A stretch of 26,827 nt of DNA from Myxococcales bacterium UBA5297 (GTDB lineage Bacteria > Myxococcota > Myxococcia > Myxococcales > UBA5297): the NCBI GenBank assembly GCA_002408385.1, contig DHSB01000109.1, positions 4,496-31,322 of the forward strand, written 5' to 3'. Each line of letters starts with the position of its first letter. The first letter of the stretch is position 1. Positions 12,722-20,044 of the stretch are shown piece by piece. A model generated the notes under the pieces. It had not been told where the DNA came from. It made no database searches and saw nothing but the letters and a program-made list of their open reading frames with translations. The position numbers and the translations under genes are program-made.

Positions 12722-14629
12722 ATGACCTCGCCCTCCACCCGCCGCGAAGCCGACCTCTTCTGGGCACAGGTGACGGCGTTCGGCGCGCTGTGGGGGACCA
12801 TCGAGATCACGCTCGGCTCCTTCCTCCACTCGCTGCGGTTGCCGTTCTCGGGGACGCTGCTGGCGACGCTGGGAGCGGTGCTGCTCATCGCGCAGCGGCA
12901 GCTCTTCCCCGCCCGCGGCGCCACGCTCGCGACGGGCATCGTCGCCGCGCTCTGCAAGTCGATCTCGCCGGGAGGGGTCATCCTCGGCCCGATGGTGGGG
13001 ATAGCGACCGAGGCGATGGTCGTCGAGGCCGCGCTGCTGCTCGCGCCGCGCGCGCTCGGCTCGGGGATGGCCGCGGGCGTGCTGTGCGTGGGCTTTGCCA
13101 GCTTCCAGAAGCTCGTCACCCAGTACGTCTTCTACGGGGGCACGGTGCTCGAGCTCTACCTCGCGGCGCTGCGCAAGGCGGGCCAATTGCTGGGCATCGA
13201 GCGGCAGGCGTGGTGGGTGCTTGCCGCGGCGCTGGCTCTCCTCGCAATGGTGGGCGCGGCTGCCGGTGCTCTCGGCCGGCTGCTCGGGGAGAAGAGCAGA
13301 GCTCGGCTCGCGGAAGCTCGCCCCGAAGGCCCCATCGGCGAGCGCGGGCCGAATGGCGCCGGCAGGCTCGCTGGAACCAAGAGCTCAGCGAGCGTGCGGA
13401 GCATCGCCGGGGCTGGCGAAGGTGGAATCGAAGAGCCCCTCGACCGACGCGGCGTCCCCGGCGGTCGAAGGTTCGGGGCGACCGGACCGGGACCTCGCGT
13501 CGACGCCGAGCCCGCGGGGAAGGCGCGCCGGGTCGGGTTGGGCCTTGCTGCCGCGGGCTGCATCGGGCTGCAGATCGACGGCTCGCTGACGTGGTCTGCG
13601 GCCTCGCTCGGGATCTGGCTCGGGCTGCTCTGGGCGTTCTCGCCCCGCAGCCTGCGCCGACTGTGGATGCCGAAGTTCTGGGGCTTCTCACTGGCGCTCG
13701 CCCTCGCGAGCGGGGTTCTGTTGGGCAAGCCGGCCGCCCGGGTCTTGGGCGTTCCCCTCTCGCTTGTCGGGCTCGAGGCGGGGCTTCTGATGGTCGTGCG
13801 CGGAGCCTTCGTCTTCGGGCTGACCTCGTGGGCGAGCACGACCCTTCGGCGCGACCACCTCGAGCGGGTCTTCGGGAGGCTCGGGCTGTCGCGGCTGGGC
13901 GGGGCCCTGACCGCGGCGTTCGGCCTGTTGCCAGTGTTAAAGGATCGGCTCGTCCATGCGCGGGCACAGCTTCCCGGGCGAGGCGAGGGGCGCCGGCTGT
14001 CCCGGGCCTTCGCCGTCGCGGTGGAAGTGGTCTGCGAGACCGCGCGGCTGGCCCAGGAGATCGCCGGCGAGAGCGAGCGCCCGGCGATTGTCGCGATCAT
14101 CGGCGCGCCGGGGACCGGGAAGACGACGGTGGTGCTCGGCGTCGCCCGCCAGCTTGCGAACCAGGGGCTCGCCGTTTCGGGAATCGTGCAGCTCGCCCGG
14201 CGCGAGGCAGGCCGCGCGCTCGACTATCGCCTGCAAGAGGTGTCGAGCGGAGAGGGGCGCCCCTTCGCGTCGCGCGCGGCGCAAGGGCACGGCTTTGTTT
14301 TCGAGGCGGCCGGATGGTCGTGGGCGCGCGAGCGCATCGAGCGGGCGCGGGCTGAGGCGGAGGTAGTCATCGTCGATGAGCTCGGCCGGCTCGAGGGCAG
14401 GGGAGAGGGCCATCTGCCCGCGTTGCTCGAGCGCGTCGAGGCCGAGCGCGCTCGGCTGTGGATCGTCGCGGTCCGCGAGGACGCGGCCGACGAGATCGAG
14501 CGCAGGCTCGGCGGGTTCAAGGCTCGCATTCGCGCGGCTGACGGGGATGGGGCGGTTGCCAACGCGGTGGCACAGGCATCGGGGCTCATCGCGGAGCGGG
14601 GCGATGGCGAGGTGGCAGCGCTCGGGTGA
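12722..14629 (+). CDS. fusion of ECF-transporter-like membrane modules with a THEP1-type NTPase
   Basis: This 635-residue protein has three parts. Residues 10-185 form about five to six membrane helices with 'PGGVILGPMVGIATEAMVVEAALLL', resembling substrate-binding (S) components of energy-coupling factor transporters. A polar, low-complexity linker spans about 186-268. Residues 270-415 hold further helices ending in 'RDHLERVFGRLGLSRLGG' and 'LLPVLKDRLVHARAQLPGRG', reminiscent of the EcfT coupling region. Residues 450-635 match the nucleoside-triphosphatase THEP1 family: Walker A GAPGTGKTT (461-469), 'GLAVSGIVQLARREAGRALDY', and Walker B VVIVDELGRLE (548-558). Classical ECF transporters use ABC-type ATPases, so this pairing is odd. 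The proposed ATG at 12722 has no good ribosome-binding site; upstream extension of the frame is repeat-like. The membrane calls are less certain than the NTPase. Confidence 0.8.
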   Translation: MTSPSTRREADLFWAQVTAFGALWGTIEITLGSFLHSLRLPFSGTLLATLGAVLLIAQRQLFPARGATLATGIVAALCKSISPGGVILGPMVGIATEAMVVEAALLLAPRALGSGMAAGVLCVGFASFQKLVTQYVFYGGTVLELYLAALRKAGQLLGIERQAWWVLAAALALLAMVGAAAGALGRLLGEKSRARLAEARPEGPIGERGPNGAGRLAGTKSSASVRSIAGAGEGGIEEPLDRRGVPGGRRFGATGPGPRVDAEPAGKARRVGLGLAAAGCIGLQIDGSLTWSAASLGIWLGLLWAFSPRSLRRLWMPKFWGFSLALALASGVLLGKPAARVLGVPLSLVGLEAGLLMVVRGAFVFGLTSWASTTLRRDHLERVFGRLGLSRLGGALTAAFGLLPVLKDRLVHARAQLPGRGEGRRLSRAFAVAVEVVCETARLAQEIAGESERPAIVAIIGAPGTGKTTVVLGVARQLANQGLAVSGIVQLARREAGRALDYRLQEVSSGEGRPFASRAAQGHGFVFEAAGWSWARERIERARAEAEVVIVDELGRLEGRGEGHLPALLERVEAERARLWIVAVREDAADEIERRLGGFKARIRAADGDGAVANAVAQASGLIAERGDGEVAALG

Positions 14630-14963
14630 GCTGCGGCAGCGATTCGACCGGTATCGACGCGGTTGCTGGAGTCGCGCTGCCCGGCTCGACCCTGCACGCC
14701 GCCTTCAACCGAGGTCGCGAGAGCCGACATCCGCGGGGAGAAGGATGCTTCAAGGAAAAGCGGAGCGGCGCCTGACGAAACGGGCACGGCCGCGTTGAAG
14801 GCAGGGATTCAAGTGCCCTCTCACCTGGCCCGAGCAAGGCCCGAGATCGGGCTTTCACAGGGCGCTGGCGCGCGACGGTAGCTGGGACCGGTCGTCCGCT
14901 GACGCGGGCCGGTCGTTCAGCGTTCGCGGACGGCTGGCGCGCCGTCGACGATGCGCAGCCTCG
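14630..14963. other. intergenic gap with one hairpin
   Basis: This 334-bp stretch lies between convergent genes. Frames on both strands stay open only because stop codons are rare at this G+C, and none has a ribosome-binding site or recognisable product. The only structure I see is a compound hairpin at 14886-14914: outer arms GACCGG/CCGGTC and inner CCGC/GCGG around TGAC. It could be a weak shared terminator but has no U-tract. Confidence 0.4.
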
Positions 14964-15398
14964 TCACTGGTAGATGACGCACCAGCACACGTCGTGGTCG
15001 CTGGTCTCTCTTCCGTCCCACGACACGGTGCCGCAGTTCCCGCCGTACGGCAGGTTGCTGGCCTCGCAGCCCCTCTCGCAGTCGTAGGTGACCTTGAAGC
15101 CGTTCTCGTCGCAGACGGTGATGAAGTCGCCGTCGCACTTGGGGTCGGTCTGGCCGCTACAGGGCTCCCAGCAGTTGTCCCAGTAGGCCATCCCGCGGTG
15201 GGCGTCACAGGTGGCAGCTTTCATGATCTCCAGGCATTCGGCGCTGTAGGCGTAGATGCCGACGCTGTTGATGCATTGCGTCTCGTCGACGCCCAGCTCG
15301 CAATCCTCGATGGCCTCGCAAATCTCCTCGATCTCGTCGCTGCAGGCGACGGCGAGGAGCGACGACAGCAGAATCACCAGCAGGTGCTTGCGGCTCAT
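14964..15398 (-). CDS. small Cys-rich secreted lipoprotein
   Basis: This 144-residue protein has a lipoprotein signal, MSRKHLLVILLSSLLAVACS, with lipobox LAVAC and lipidated Cys19. Fourteen further cysteines (residues 27 to 140, for example CWEPC, CERGC and CWC) would allow seven disulfides outside the cytoplasm. The segment after the anchor is acidic (DEIEEICEAIEDCELGVDE), as in many Cys-rich surface lipoproteins of Myxococcota. GGAG lies 8 nt before the ATG at 15398. No catalytic motif is seen and the family is not recognised. The gene stands alone. The very long open frame that continues upstream of this start, antisense to the tRNA and CCA-enzyme genes, is an artefact of high G+C. Confidence 0.8.
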   Translation of the reverse strand: MSRKHLLVILLSSLLAVACSDEIEEICEAIEDCELGVDETQCINSVGIYAYSAECLEIMKAATCDAHRGMAYWDNCWEPCSGQTDPKCDGDFITVCDENGFKVTYDCERGCEASNLPYGGNCGTVSWDGRETSDHDVCWCVIYQ

Positions 15399-15784
15399 CG
15401 TGTGCTCCGGTTTCCAGGGGTTTGGACTGGAGACTACTCGCCGAGCGAGCAAGCGGAAACCCGTTCTTCCGAAATCGCGGCTCTTTGACCCACGGCGCAG
15501 CCCGAGCGAAGGTCGGTGTCCTCCTGCGCCGCGACACCTCGGCGTGAAGAGGCGGTGCCAGGACCGCGCAAATTGATGACACCCGCTGGCGAAGCCGGGA
15601 GGCCACGAGTTGCTCGACTTCGAGCTCCGGTTGGCCGCCTCTTCTCGCGCCTGGCGACAGGCCCCGGGGACGAACGGGCAGGGGTGATCTGCGCGGGGTC
15701 GCGGCCGCGGGCGTGCGCCGTCTTCGGCCGGTTCTTTCTCTTGCGAGGCAGGGGGGCGTTGGTGTACCTCTGCCGACGAATTCC
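15399..15784. other. intergenic gap upstream of tRNA-Arg
   Basis: No gene is supported in these 386 bp. Immediately before the tRNA a weak promoter can be proposed: TTGCGA (15741-15746), 18 bp, then TACCTC (15765-15770), which would start transcription close to the tRNA. No lipoprotein promoter with good hexamers was found on the other strand. Confidence 0.25.
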
Positions 15785-15858
15785 GACCCCGTAGCTCAGC
15801 AGGATAGAGCGGCGGTTTCCTAAACCGTAGGCCGCGCGTTCGAGTCGCGCCGGGGTCG
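15785..15858 (+). tRNA. tRNA-Arg (anticodon CCT)
   Basis: The cloverleaf closes cleanly. Acceptor GACCCCG (15785-15791) pairs with CGGGGTC (15851-15857), and the discriminator is G. The D stem is GCTC/GAGC. The anticodon stem GCGGT/ACCGT surrounds the loop TTCCTAA with anticodon CCT, reading AGG. The T stem GCGCG/CGCGC encloses TTCGAGT. The 3' CCA is not encoded and must be added. The gene for the enzyme that does this begins 50 bp downstream on the same strand. Confidence 0.95.
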
Positions 15859-15908
15859 CTCTCGCCGGGGCAGATGCCGCAAGGTCTCTGCCCCTTTGTG
15901 CTTGTGCC

Positions 15909-17249
15909 GTGAGCCAACCGACCGCCATCCCCGCTCCGCCTGCTCTCGCCTCGGCCCGATTCCCGGAGGAGATCCTCGTCGTCCTGCGCACGCTCCGGCG
16001 CGCCGGCTACGCGGCCTTCCTCGTCGGCGGGTCCATCCGCGACCGGCTCCTGGGCAAGGAGGCGAAGGATCACGACGTCGCCACGAGCGCCCGCGCCGAG
16101 GTCGTCGCCGGGTTGTTTCGCCGGGTGATTCCGACCGGGATCAAGCACGGCACGGTCACGGTGCTCCTCGGCGACATGGCGATCGAGGTCACCACCTTCC
16201 GCGGCGAGGGCGAATACCGCGACGGCCGCCGCCCCGCGTCGGTCTTCTTCATCGAGGATGTCGTCGAAGATTTGGCCCGGCGCGACTTCACCATCAACGC
16301 GATGGCCTTCGACCCGGAGACCAAGACGCTGGTCGACCCGTTCGGCGGCACCGAAGACCTCGCGCGCCGGCTGGTGAGATGCGTTGGCGATCCGCTGAAG
16401 CGCTTCGGCGAAGACGGGCTTCGTCCGCTGCGGGCGGTCCGCTTCGCCTCGGTGCTCGACTTCGAGATCGAGGCCGCCACCCGCGAGGCCGTCCCCAAGA
16501 CGCTCGAGACCTTCGCCAAGGTCGCGCAGGAGCGCGTGCGCGAGGAGCTGACCCGGCTGCTCGTCGGAGGCCACCCGGCCCGCGGCGTGGCGCTGCTGCG
16601 CGAGACCGGACTGCTGGCGCGCATCCTGCCCGAGGTCGCGGCGCTCGTCGGTGTCGAAGAGCAGGGCAGGGACGCCTTCGAGCTGACGCTCGCGCGTCTC
16701 GATCGGATTCCGGGCGACCTCGAGCTGCGGCTGGGGGCGCTGCTCCATGACCTCGAGCTTGCGCCTCGGCCCGCGAAGCTGCCGAAGCGCTTGGGCCGGG
16801 TCGAGGCGGTGCTCGACAGGTTGCGCTATCCGCTCAAAGTGATCGAGCAGGTCGGTCTGCTCGTGAAGCATCGCGACTTCGCGCTGAGGCGGTATGCGGA
16901 CGATGCGGCCCTGCGGCGCGCGCTCGCCACGGCCGGCCGGCAGCGCGTCGCCCCGCTGATCGCACTGGGCCGCGGCCAGGCGAGCGCGCTGGGAGACGAG
17001 GCGCTCCTGCGGGACGCCGACGTGCTCGAAGGGCGTGTTGCCGAGCTGCTGGCCCGCGATCCTCCGCTCACGCCGGGGGAGCTGGCCATCGATGGGCGGC
17101 GGATCATGGAGCTGCTCGGGTTGCCTCGCGGTCCGCAGGTGGGACACGCCGTGCGCTATCTGATGGAACGGGTCCTGGATGACCCCGACCTGAACACCCC
17201 CGATAGCCTCGAGCGGCTCTTGAGGGATTGGTTCTCTTCGCAGGCGTAG
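15909..17249 (+). CDS. cca: CCA-adding tRNA nucleotidyltransferase / poly(A) polymerase family
   Basis: This 446-residue protein starts at GTG 15909. Class II nucleotidyltransferase motifs are clear: 'FLVGGSIRDRLLGK' (GGSIRD at residues 40-45), the metal-binding DHD (54-56, within AKDHDVAT), 'HGTVTVLLGDMAIEVTTFR', and 'LARRDFTINAMAFDP' (the RRDFT nucleotide-recognition motif). It continues with 'RPLRAVRFASVLDFEIE', the tRNA-binding helical region, and a C-terminal part with remnant HD-type helices (GALLHDLELAP, VKHRDF) in which the usual metal ligands are incomplete. It adds CCA to tRNA 3' ends, or polyadenylates RNA if a PcnB-type paralogue. Placement 50 bp after a tRNA gene lacking CCA favours the CCA-adding role, although sequence alone does not separate the two activities. 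An internal GTG start and no strong Shine-Dalgarno are noted. Confidence 0.9.
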   Translation: MSQPTAIPAPPALASARFPEEILVVLRTLRRAGYAAFLVGGSIRDRLLGKEAKDHDVATSARAEVVAGLFRRVIPTGIKHGTVTVLLGDMAIEVTTFRGEGEYRDGRRPASVFFIEDVVEDLARRDFTINAMAFDPETKTLVDPFGGTEDLARRLVRCVGDPLKRFGEDGLRPLRAVRFASVLDFEIEAATREAVPKTLETFAKVAQERVREELTRLLVGGHPARGVALLRETGLLARILPEVAALVGVEEQGRDAFELTLARLDRIPGDLELRLGALLHDLELAPRPAKLPKRLGRVEAVLDRLRYPLKVIEQVGLLVKHRDFALRRYADDAALRRALATAGRQRVAPLIALGRGQASALGDEALLRDADVLEGRVAELLARDPPLTPGELAIDGRRIMELLGLPRGPQVGHAVRYLMERVLDDPDLNTPDSLERLLRDWFSSQA

Positions 17250-17304
17250 GCTAGGTGCCCGATTTCCGGGCCTGCTCGAGTCCCGCCTGGACGAGCGTCC
17301 CGGG

Positions 17305-17514
17305 TTTCCACAGGTTTCCCACACCTGGACAACCGCCGTGGGATCGAAAAGGCGCAAAAGCAGCGGGGCGGGGTGCTGGTTTTCGGGCAGTCTTCTCGAG
17401 TACAACTGTAAAAGCGGGCACTTGGAGCTTCGGCAAGAGGCCCGGGCAACTGTTGACCAGTGCGCGGAGCGGCTCCAACGCGAGCCCCACAGGTGTGTGG
17501 ATAGTCTGTGGAAA
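17305..17514. other. DnaA-box-like inverted repeat, possible DnaA-binding region or MITE-like element
   Basis: Left arm 17305-17327 begins TTTCCACAG and ends CACACCTG. Right arm 17490-17514 begins CAGGTGTG and ends CTGTGGAAA, an imperfect inverted copy. The arms contain DnaA-box-like 9-mers: TGTGGATAG (17496-17504; one mismatch to TGTGGATAA), and GTTTCCACA, TTTCCCACA and TGTGGAAAT with two mismatches each. The 162 bp between arms have short A-runs. This lies in the 506-bp gap 17250-17755. No dnaA, dnaN or other origin-linked gene is in the window, and no target-site duplication flanks the arms. Confidence 0.45.
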
Positions 17515-17632
17515 TCGTGCTTGACAGCGGCCAACAGCCCGACGTGCGGGGCTCTGCGCCCCTCGGACCAGGGCCCCAATTCCGATGGTTCGAGAAGAGG
17601 CCCAAACCTTCCCCCGGTCGGGGTTCGACGGC

Positions 17633-17638
17633 TATACT
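17633..17638 (+). promoter_or_regulatory. possible -10 element for the receiver-kinase gene
   Basis: TATACT matches TATAAT at 5 of 6 positions and lies 118 bp upstream of the start codon at 17756. It is followed by a T-rich stretch that is unusual in this GC-rich DNA. No recognisable -35 hexamer is found at 16-18 bp upstream, so the call is weak. Confidence 0.3.
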
Positions 17639-17755
17639 TTTTCGCTCCGAACAAACCGGGCGCGGCGGGTGCGCGAGTTGGCCCTTCGCCCCACCGTTTT
17701 CAAAAGAGGCCGCCCGCTCGAGAGGGCAGGGGCGGAACTGCTTGCGGGAGAATTC

Positions 17756-18982
17756 ATGACCGATCCGGCAGCGGGCGAGCGGACCCCTCGCATCCTCCTC
17801 ATCAAGGACGAGGTCGACGAGCGGGCCAAGATGGCGAGCACCCTGCGTGGTGCCGGCTTCGAGGTCCTCGAGGTCGGCAACGGCCTCGCGGGCATCGAGG
17901 CCGCCATGGCCTGCAGGCCCGACCTGCTGCTGGTCGACCTGCACCTGCCCGACCTCGACGGTTCGGAGGTCGCCAGCAAGCTGCGGCGACTGGGGCTCGA
18001 GCGACTGCCCATCGTCGCCCTCGGCAAGCCCGGCAACGAGCGCGGGGTGGCGCTTGCGGCCGGCTGCGACGCGACGATCCCCAGCCCGCCGGACCTCGCG
18101 CTGCTGCCAGGGCAGGTGCGCGAGTTTTTGTCCGGCAAGCGCGACAAGCTGCCAGCCGAGGACGAGCGGCGGTACCTGCGGGTGCTGGCGCAGTCGCTCG
18201 TCGAGAAGCTCGAGGCGAAGGCGGGCGAGCTGACGGCGACCAACGAGCGGCTGCAGCGCGTCGATGAGCTCAAGAGCGAGCTGATGCAGTCGATCTCGCA
18301 CGAGCTGTCGACGCCGCTCACCCCGCTGGCCGGCTACCTGAAGATCCTCCAGAGCGAGAAGCTGGGCGCGCTCAACGAGCGGCAGAAGAAGGTGCTCGAG
18401 GCGATGTTGCAGAGCGCCGATCGCCTCTCGCGCACCATCGACAACCTGTCCGACTTCGCCGTCCTCGAGACCGGCAACTACCGGACGCGGGCCGAGCCGC
18501 TCAGCCCGGCGAAGGTCGCCGAGAAGCTCGTCGAGCAGATGCAGCTCTCGATGGCCAAGCCCAAGCACGTCCACATCACCTTGTTGGCGCCGCGCCACGA
18601 CGTCTCGCTGGTCGCGGACCCGATGCGCTTTACCCAGGCTGTCGGCAACCTGCTCGAGAACGCGATCAACGCCTCGCCCCCTGGCGGCGAGGTGCTCGCC
18701 GAGATCGTCCAGGCCGACGACAAGGTGCGCGTCTCGGTCTACGACCAGGGCTCGGGCGTGGCGCCCGAGGAGCAGGAGAAGCTCTTCGAGCCTTTCCACT
18801 ATGCGAAGGGCGCCCGGCACGCGGCGGTCGTAGGGCTGGGACTGGCGGTGGCTCGCAAGATTGCCGAAGCGCACGGCGGCCGTCTGGTGGTCGAGAGCCC
18901 TCCGAAGGTCCAACCAGAGATGGAGCGGGACTTCTCGGGCGCCAAGTTCACCCTCGAGCTGCCCCTTCATCCGCCGGCCTGA
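17756..18982 (+). CDS. cytoplasmic receiver-histidine kinase hybrid
   Basis: This 408-residue protein starts MTDPAAGERTPRILLIKDEV, with GGGAG just before the ATG. Residues 11-125 are a receiver domain with likely phospho-acceptor D61 (LLLVDLHLP). The first acidic pair is altered (IKDE for VDDE), and the conserved Lys near the end is missing (ATIPSP instead of a Y..KP pattern), so its phosphorylation is doubtful. A helical linker (130-170) leads to HisKA ELMQSISHELSTPLTPLAGY with H182. HATPase boxes follow: N 'NLLENAINASPPGGEV', G1 DQGSGV (330-335), F 'LFEPFHYA', G2 GLGLAV (360-365). There is no membrane helix. The FecR-like lipoprotein gene follows after 66 bp and is probably co-transcribed. 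Target regulator unknown. Confidence 0.88.
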   Translation: MTDPAAGERTPRILLIKDEVDERAKMASTLRGAGFEVLEVGNGLAGIEAAMACRPDLLLVDLHLPDLDGSEVASKLRRLGLERLPIVALGKPGNERGVALAAGCDATIPSPPDLALLPGQVREFLSGKRDKLPAEDERRYLRVLAQSLVEKLEAKAGELTATNERLQRVDELKSELMQSISHELSTPLTPLAGYLKILQSEKLGALNERQKKVLEAMLQSADRLSRTIDNLSDFAVLETGNYRTRAEPLSPAKVAEKLVEQMQLSMAKPKHVHITLLAPRHDVSLVADPMRFTQAVGNLLENAINASPPGGEVLAEIVQADDKVRVSVYDQGSGVAPEEQEKLFEPFHYAKGARHAAVVGLGLAVARKIAEAHGGRLVVESPPKVQPEMERDFSGAKFTLELPLHPPA

Positions 18983-19048
18983 GGCCGAGCTGCAGACCGC
19001 GGCGAGGCCGGGCGGTCTGGCCGCGCAGACCACTGTCCAGGGAGTCGC

Positions 19049-19819
19049 ATGAAGCGTCCGCTCGGAGTTCTCGTGCTCGCGGCCGCGCTGCTGGCCATCT
19101 CCTGCAAGAAGGAGATGACGGGCAGGCCGGTCGCGGGGCTCTTCGCCCTGAAAGGCTCAGGCCAGGTGCACCGCGGCGAGGCGTGGCGGCGCACGGCCAA
19201 GCCGGGGATGACGCTGACCGACGAGGTGACCGTCGCGCTTTCGGACAACTCGCGAGCGGTGCTCGAAGGGCTCAACGGCATGCTCGTGCTGCTCGACGAG
19301 GGAAACCACGCGTTGGGCGGTATCAAGGAGCTGTCGGTCAAGCCGATCGAGAAGCGGCGGGTCTTCTTGGTGACTGACAAGGCCGAGCGGCGCGAGGTCG
19401 GTCCGCTGCTGACGACAGCGCGCTACGAGCCGATCCAGAGCGGCCAGGGGTTGCCGCAGCAGGACAACGACACGGCCAAGGGCATGGCCTACTTCTTCAC
19501 TCCCGGCGGCACCGGGGGCCAAGGCAACGAGCGCCCGGGGCACGCGGCACCGCCTCCACCGTGGGTCCTCGACAAGCGCTACGTCCACGCCCTGCGCCGT
19601 CCCCTGGCCGAGGGCGACGGGAGGCGAAAGCTCGTGGTGGCGAAGGGCGATGTCGTCGTCGAGTTCCAGGACCGAGCGACGGCGTTCGTAAGCGAGCTGT
19701 CGCTGCCGCTGGACCTGTCGGAGGTCGCCCGCGTCGTGGTGCTCGACGGCACCGCGAAGCTCGAGCTGCCGGGGGGCGAGCTCGAGCTCGACGATGGCGA
19801 GGAGGCGGAGCTGCGCTGA
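19049..19819 (+). CDS. FecR-domain lipoprotein
   Basis: This 256-residue lipoprotein has signal MKRPLGVLVLAAALLAISCK with lipobox AISC and lipidated Cys19. The segment 'GSGQVHRGEAWRRTAKPGMTL' and following 'EVTVALSDNSRAVLEGLNG' fits a FecR-like beta domain (residues 35-85), which usually senses or binds extracytoplasmic signals. A disordered Pro/Gly-rich loop (150-175) precedes a second beta-rich half ending 'DGTAKLELPGGELELDDGEE', which reads like a second FecR-like repeat. GGAG is 5 nt before the ATG. It follows the receiver-kinase gene on the same strand and may work with it. No FecI-type sigma factor is adjacent. Confidence 0.75.
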   Translation: MKRPLGVLVLAAALLAISCKKEMTGRPVAGLFALKGSGQVHRGEAWRRTAKPGMTLTDEVTVALSDNSRAVLEGLNGMLVLLDEGNHALGGIKELSVKPIEKRRVFLVTDKAERREVGPLLTTARYEPIQSGQGLPQQDNDTAKGMAYFFTPGGTGGQGNERPGHAAPPPPWVLDKRYVHALRRPLAEGDGRRKLVVAKGDVVVEFQDRATAFVSELSLPLDLSEVARVVVLDGTAKLELPGGELELDDGEEAELR

Positions 19820-20044
19820 CCAAGACGTGCCGCGACGATGGGCGCGGCCGCTGCTTCGCGTCGGGCGGACCGGAGGGCCGGCTTTCGTGCGCTCTCGTGC
19901 CGGCCGCCGGGAACCCTCTTGTCGCCCGCGGATCTGCCCATCCCTCCACGGGCCATCCCTATGCGCTCCTGCCAACCTGCGACCGATCGTTTGGGTTCCG
20001 GGTGATGCCCGGGCAGTCGGCTCTCGACCCGTCGGCTGTCGCGC
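19820..20044. other. convergent intergenic gap with a terminator-like hairpin
   Basis: GGCCGGC (19876-19882) pairs with GCCGGCC (19899-19905) around a 16-nt loop, between the convergent FecR-like and CPBP genes. On the plus strand CCCTCTTGT follows some bases later. It may stop transcription from either side. No gene is supported in these 225 bp. Confidence 0.35.

Noticed and set aside
17521..17526. TTGACA as -35 of a promoter for the receiver-kinase gene
   Set aside because: No acceptable -10 hexamer occurs 15-19 bp downstream (sequence there is GC-rich), so it was not listed as a promoter.
14964..17654. 896-residue open frame on the minus strand
   Set aside because: It runs antisense through the tRNA and the CCA-enzyme gene. 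Only its last 144 codons, from the ATG at 15398, have a signal peptide and ribosome-binding site.
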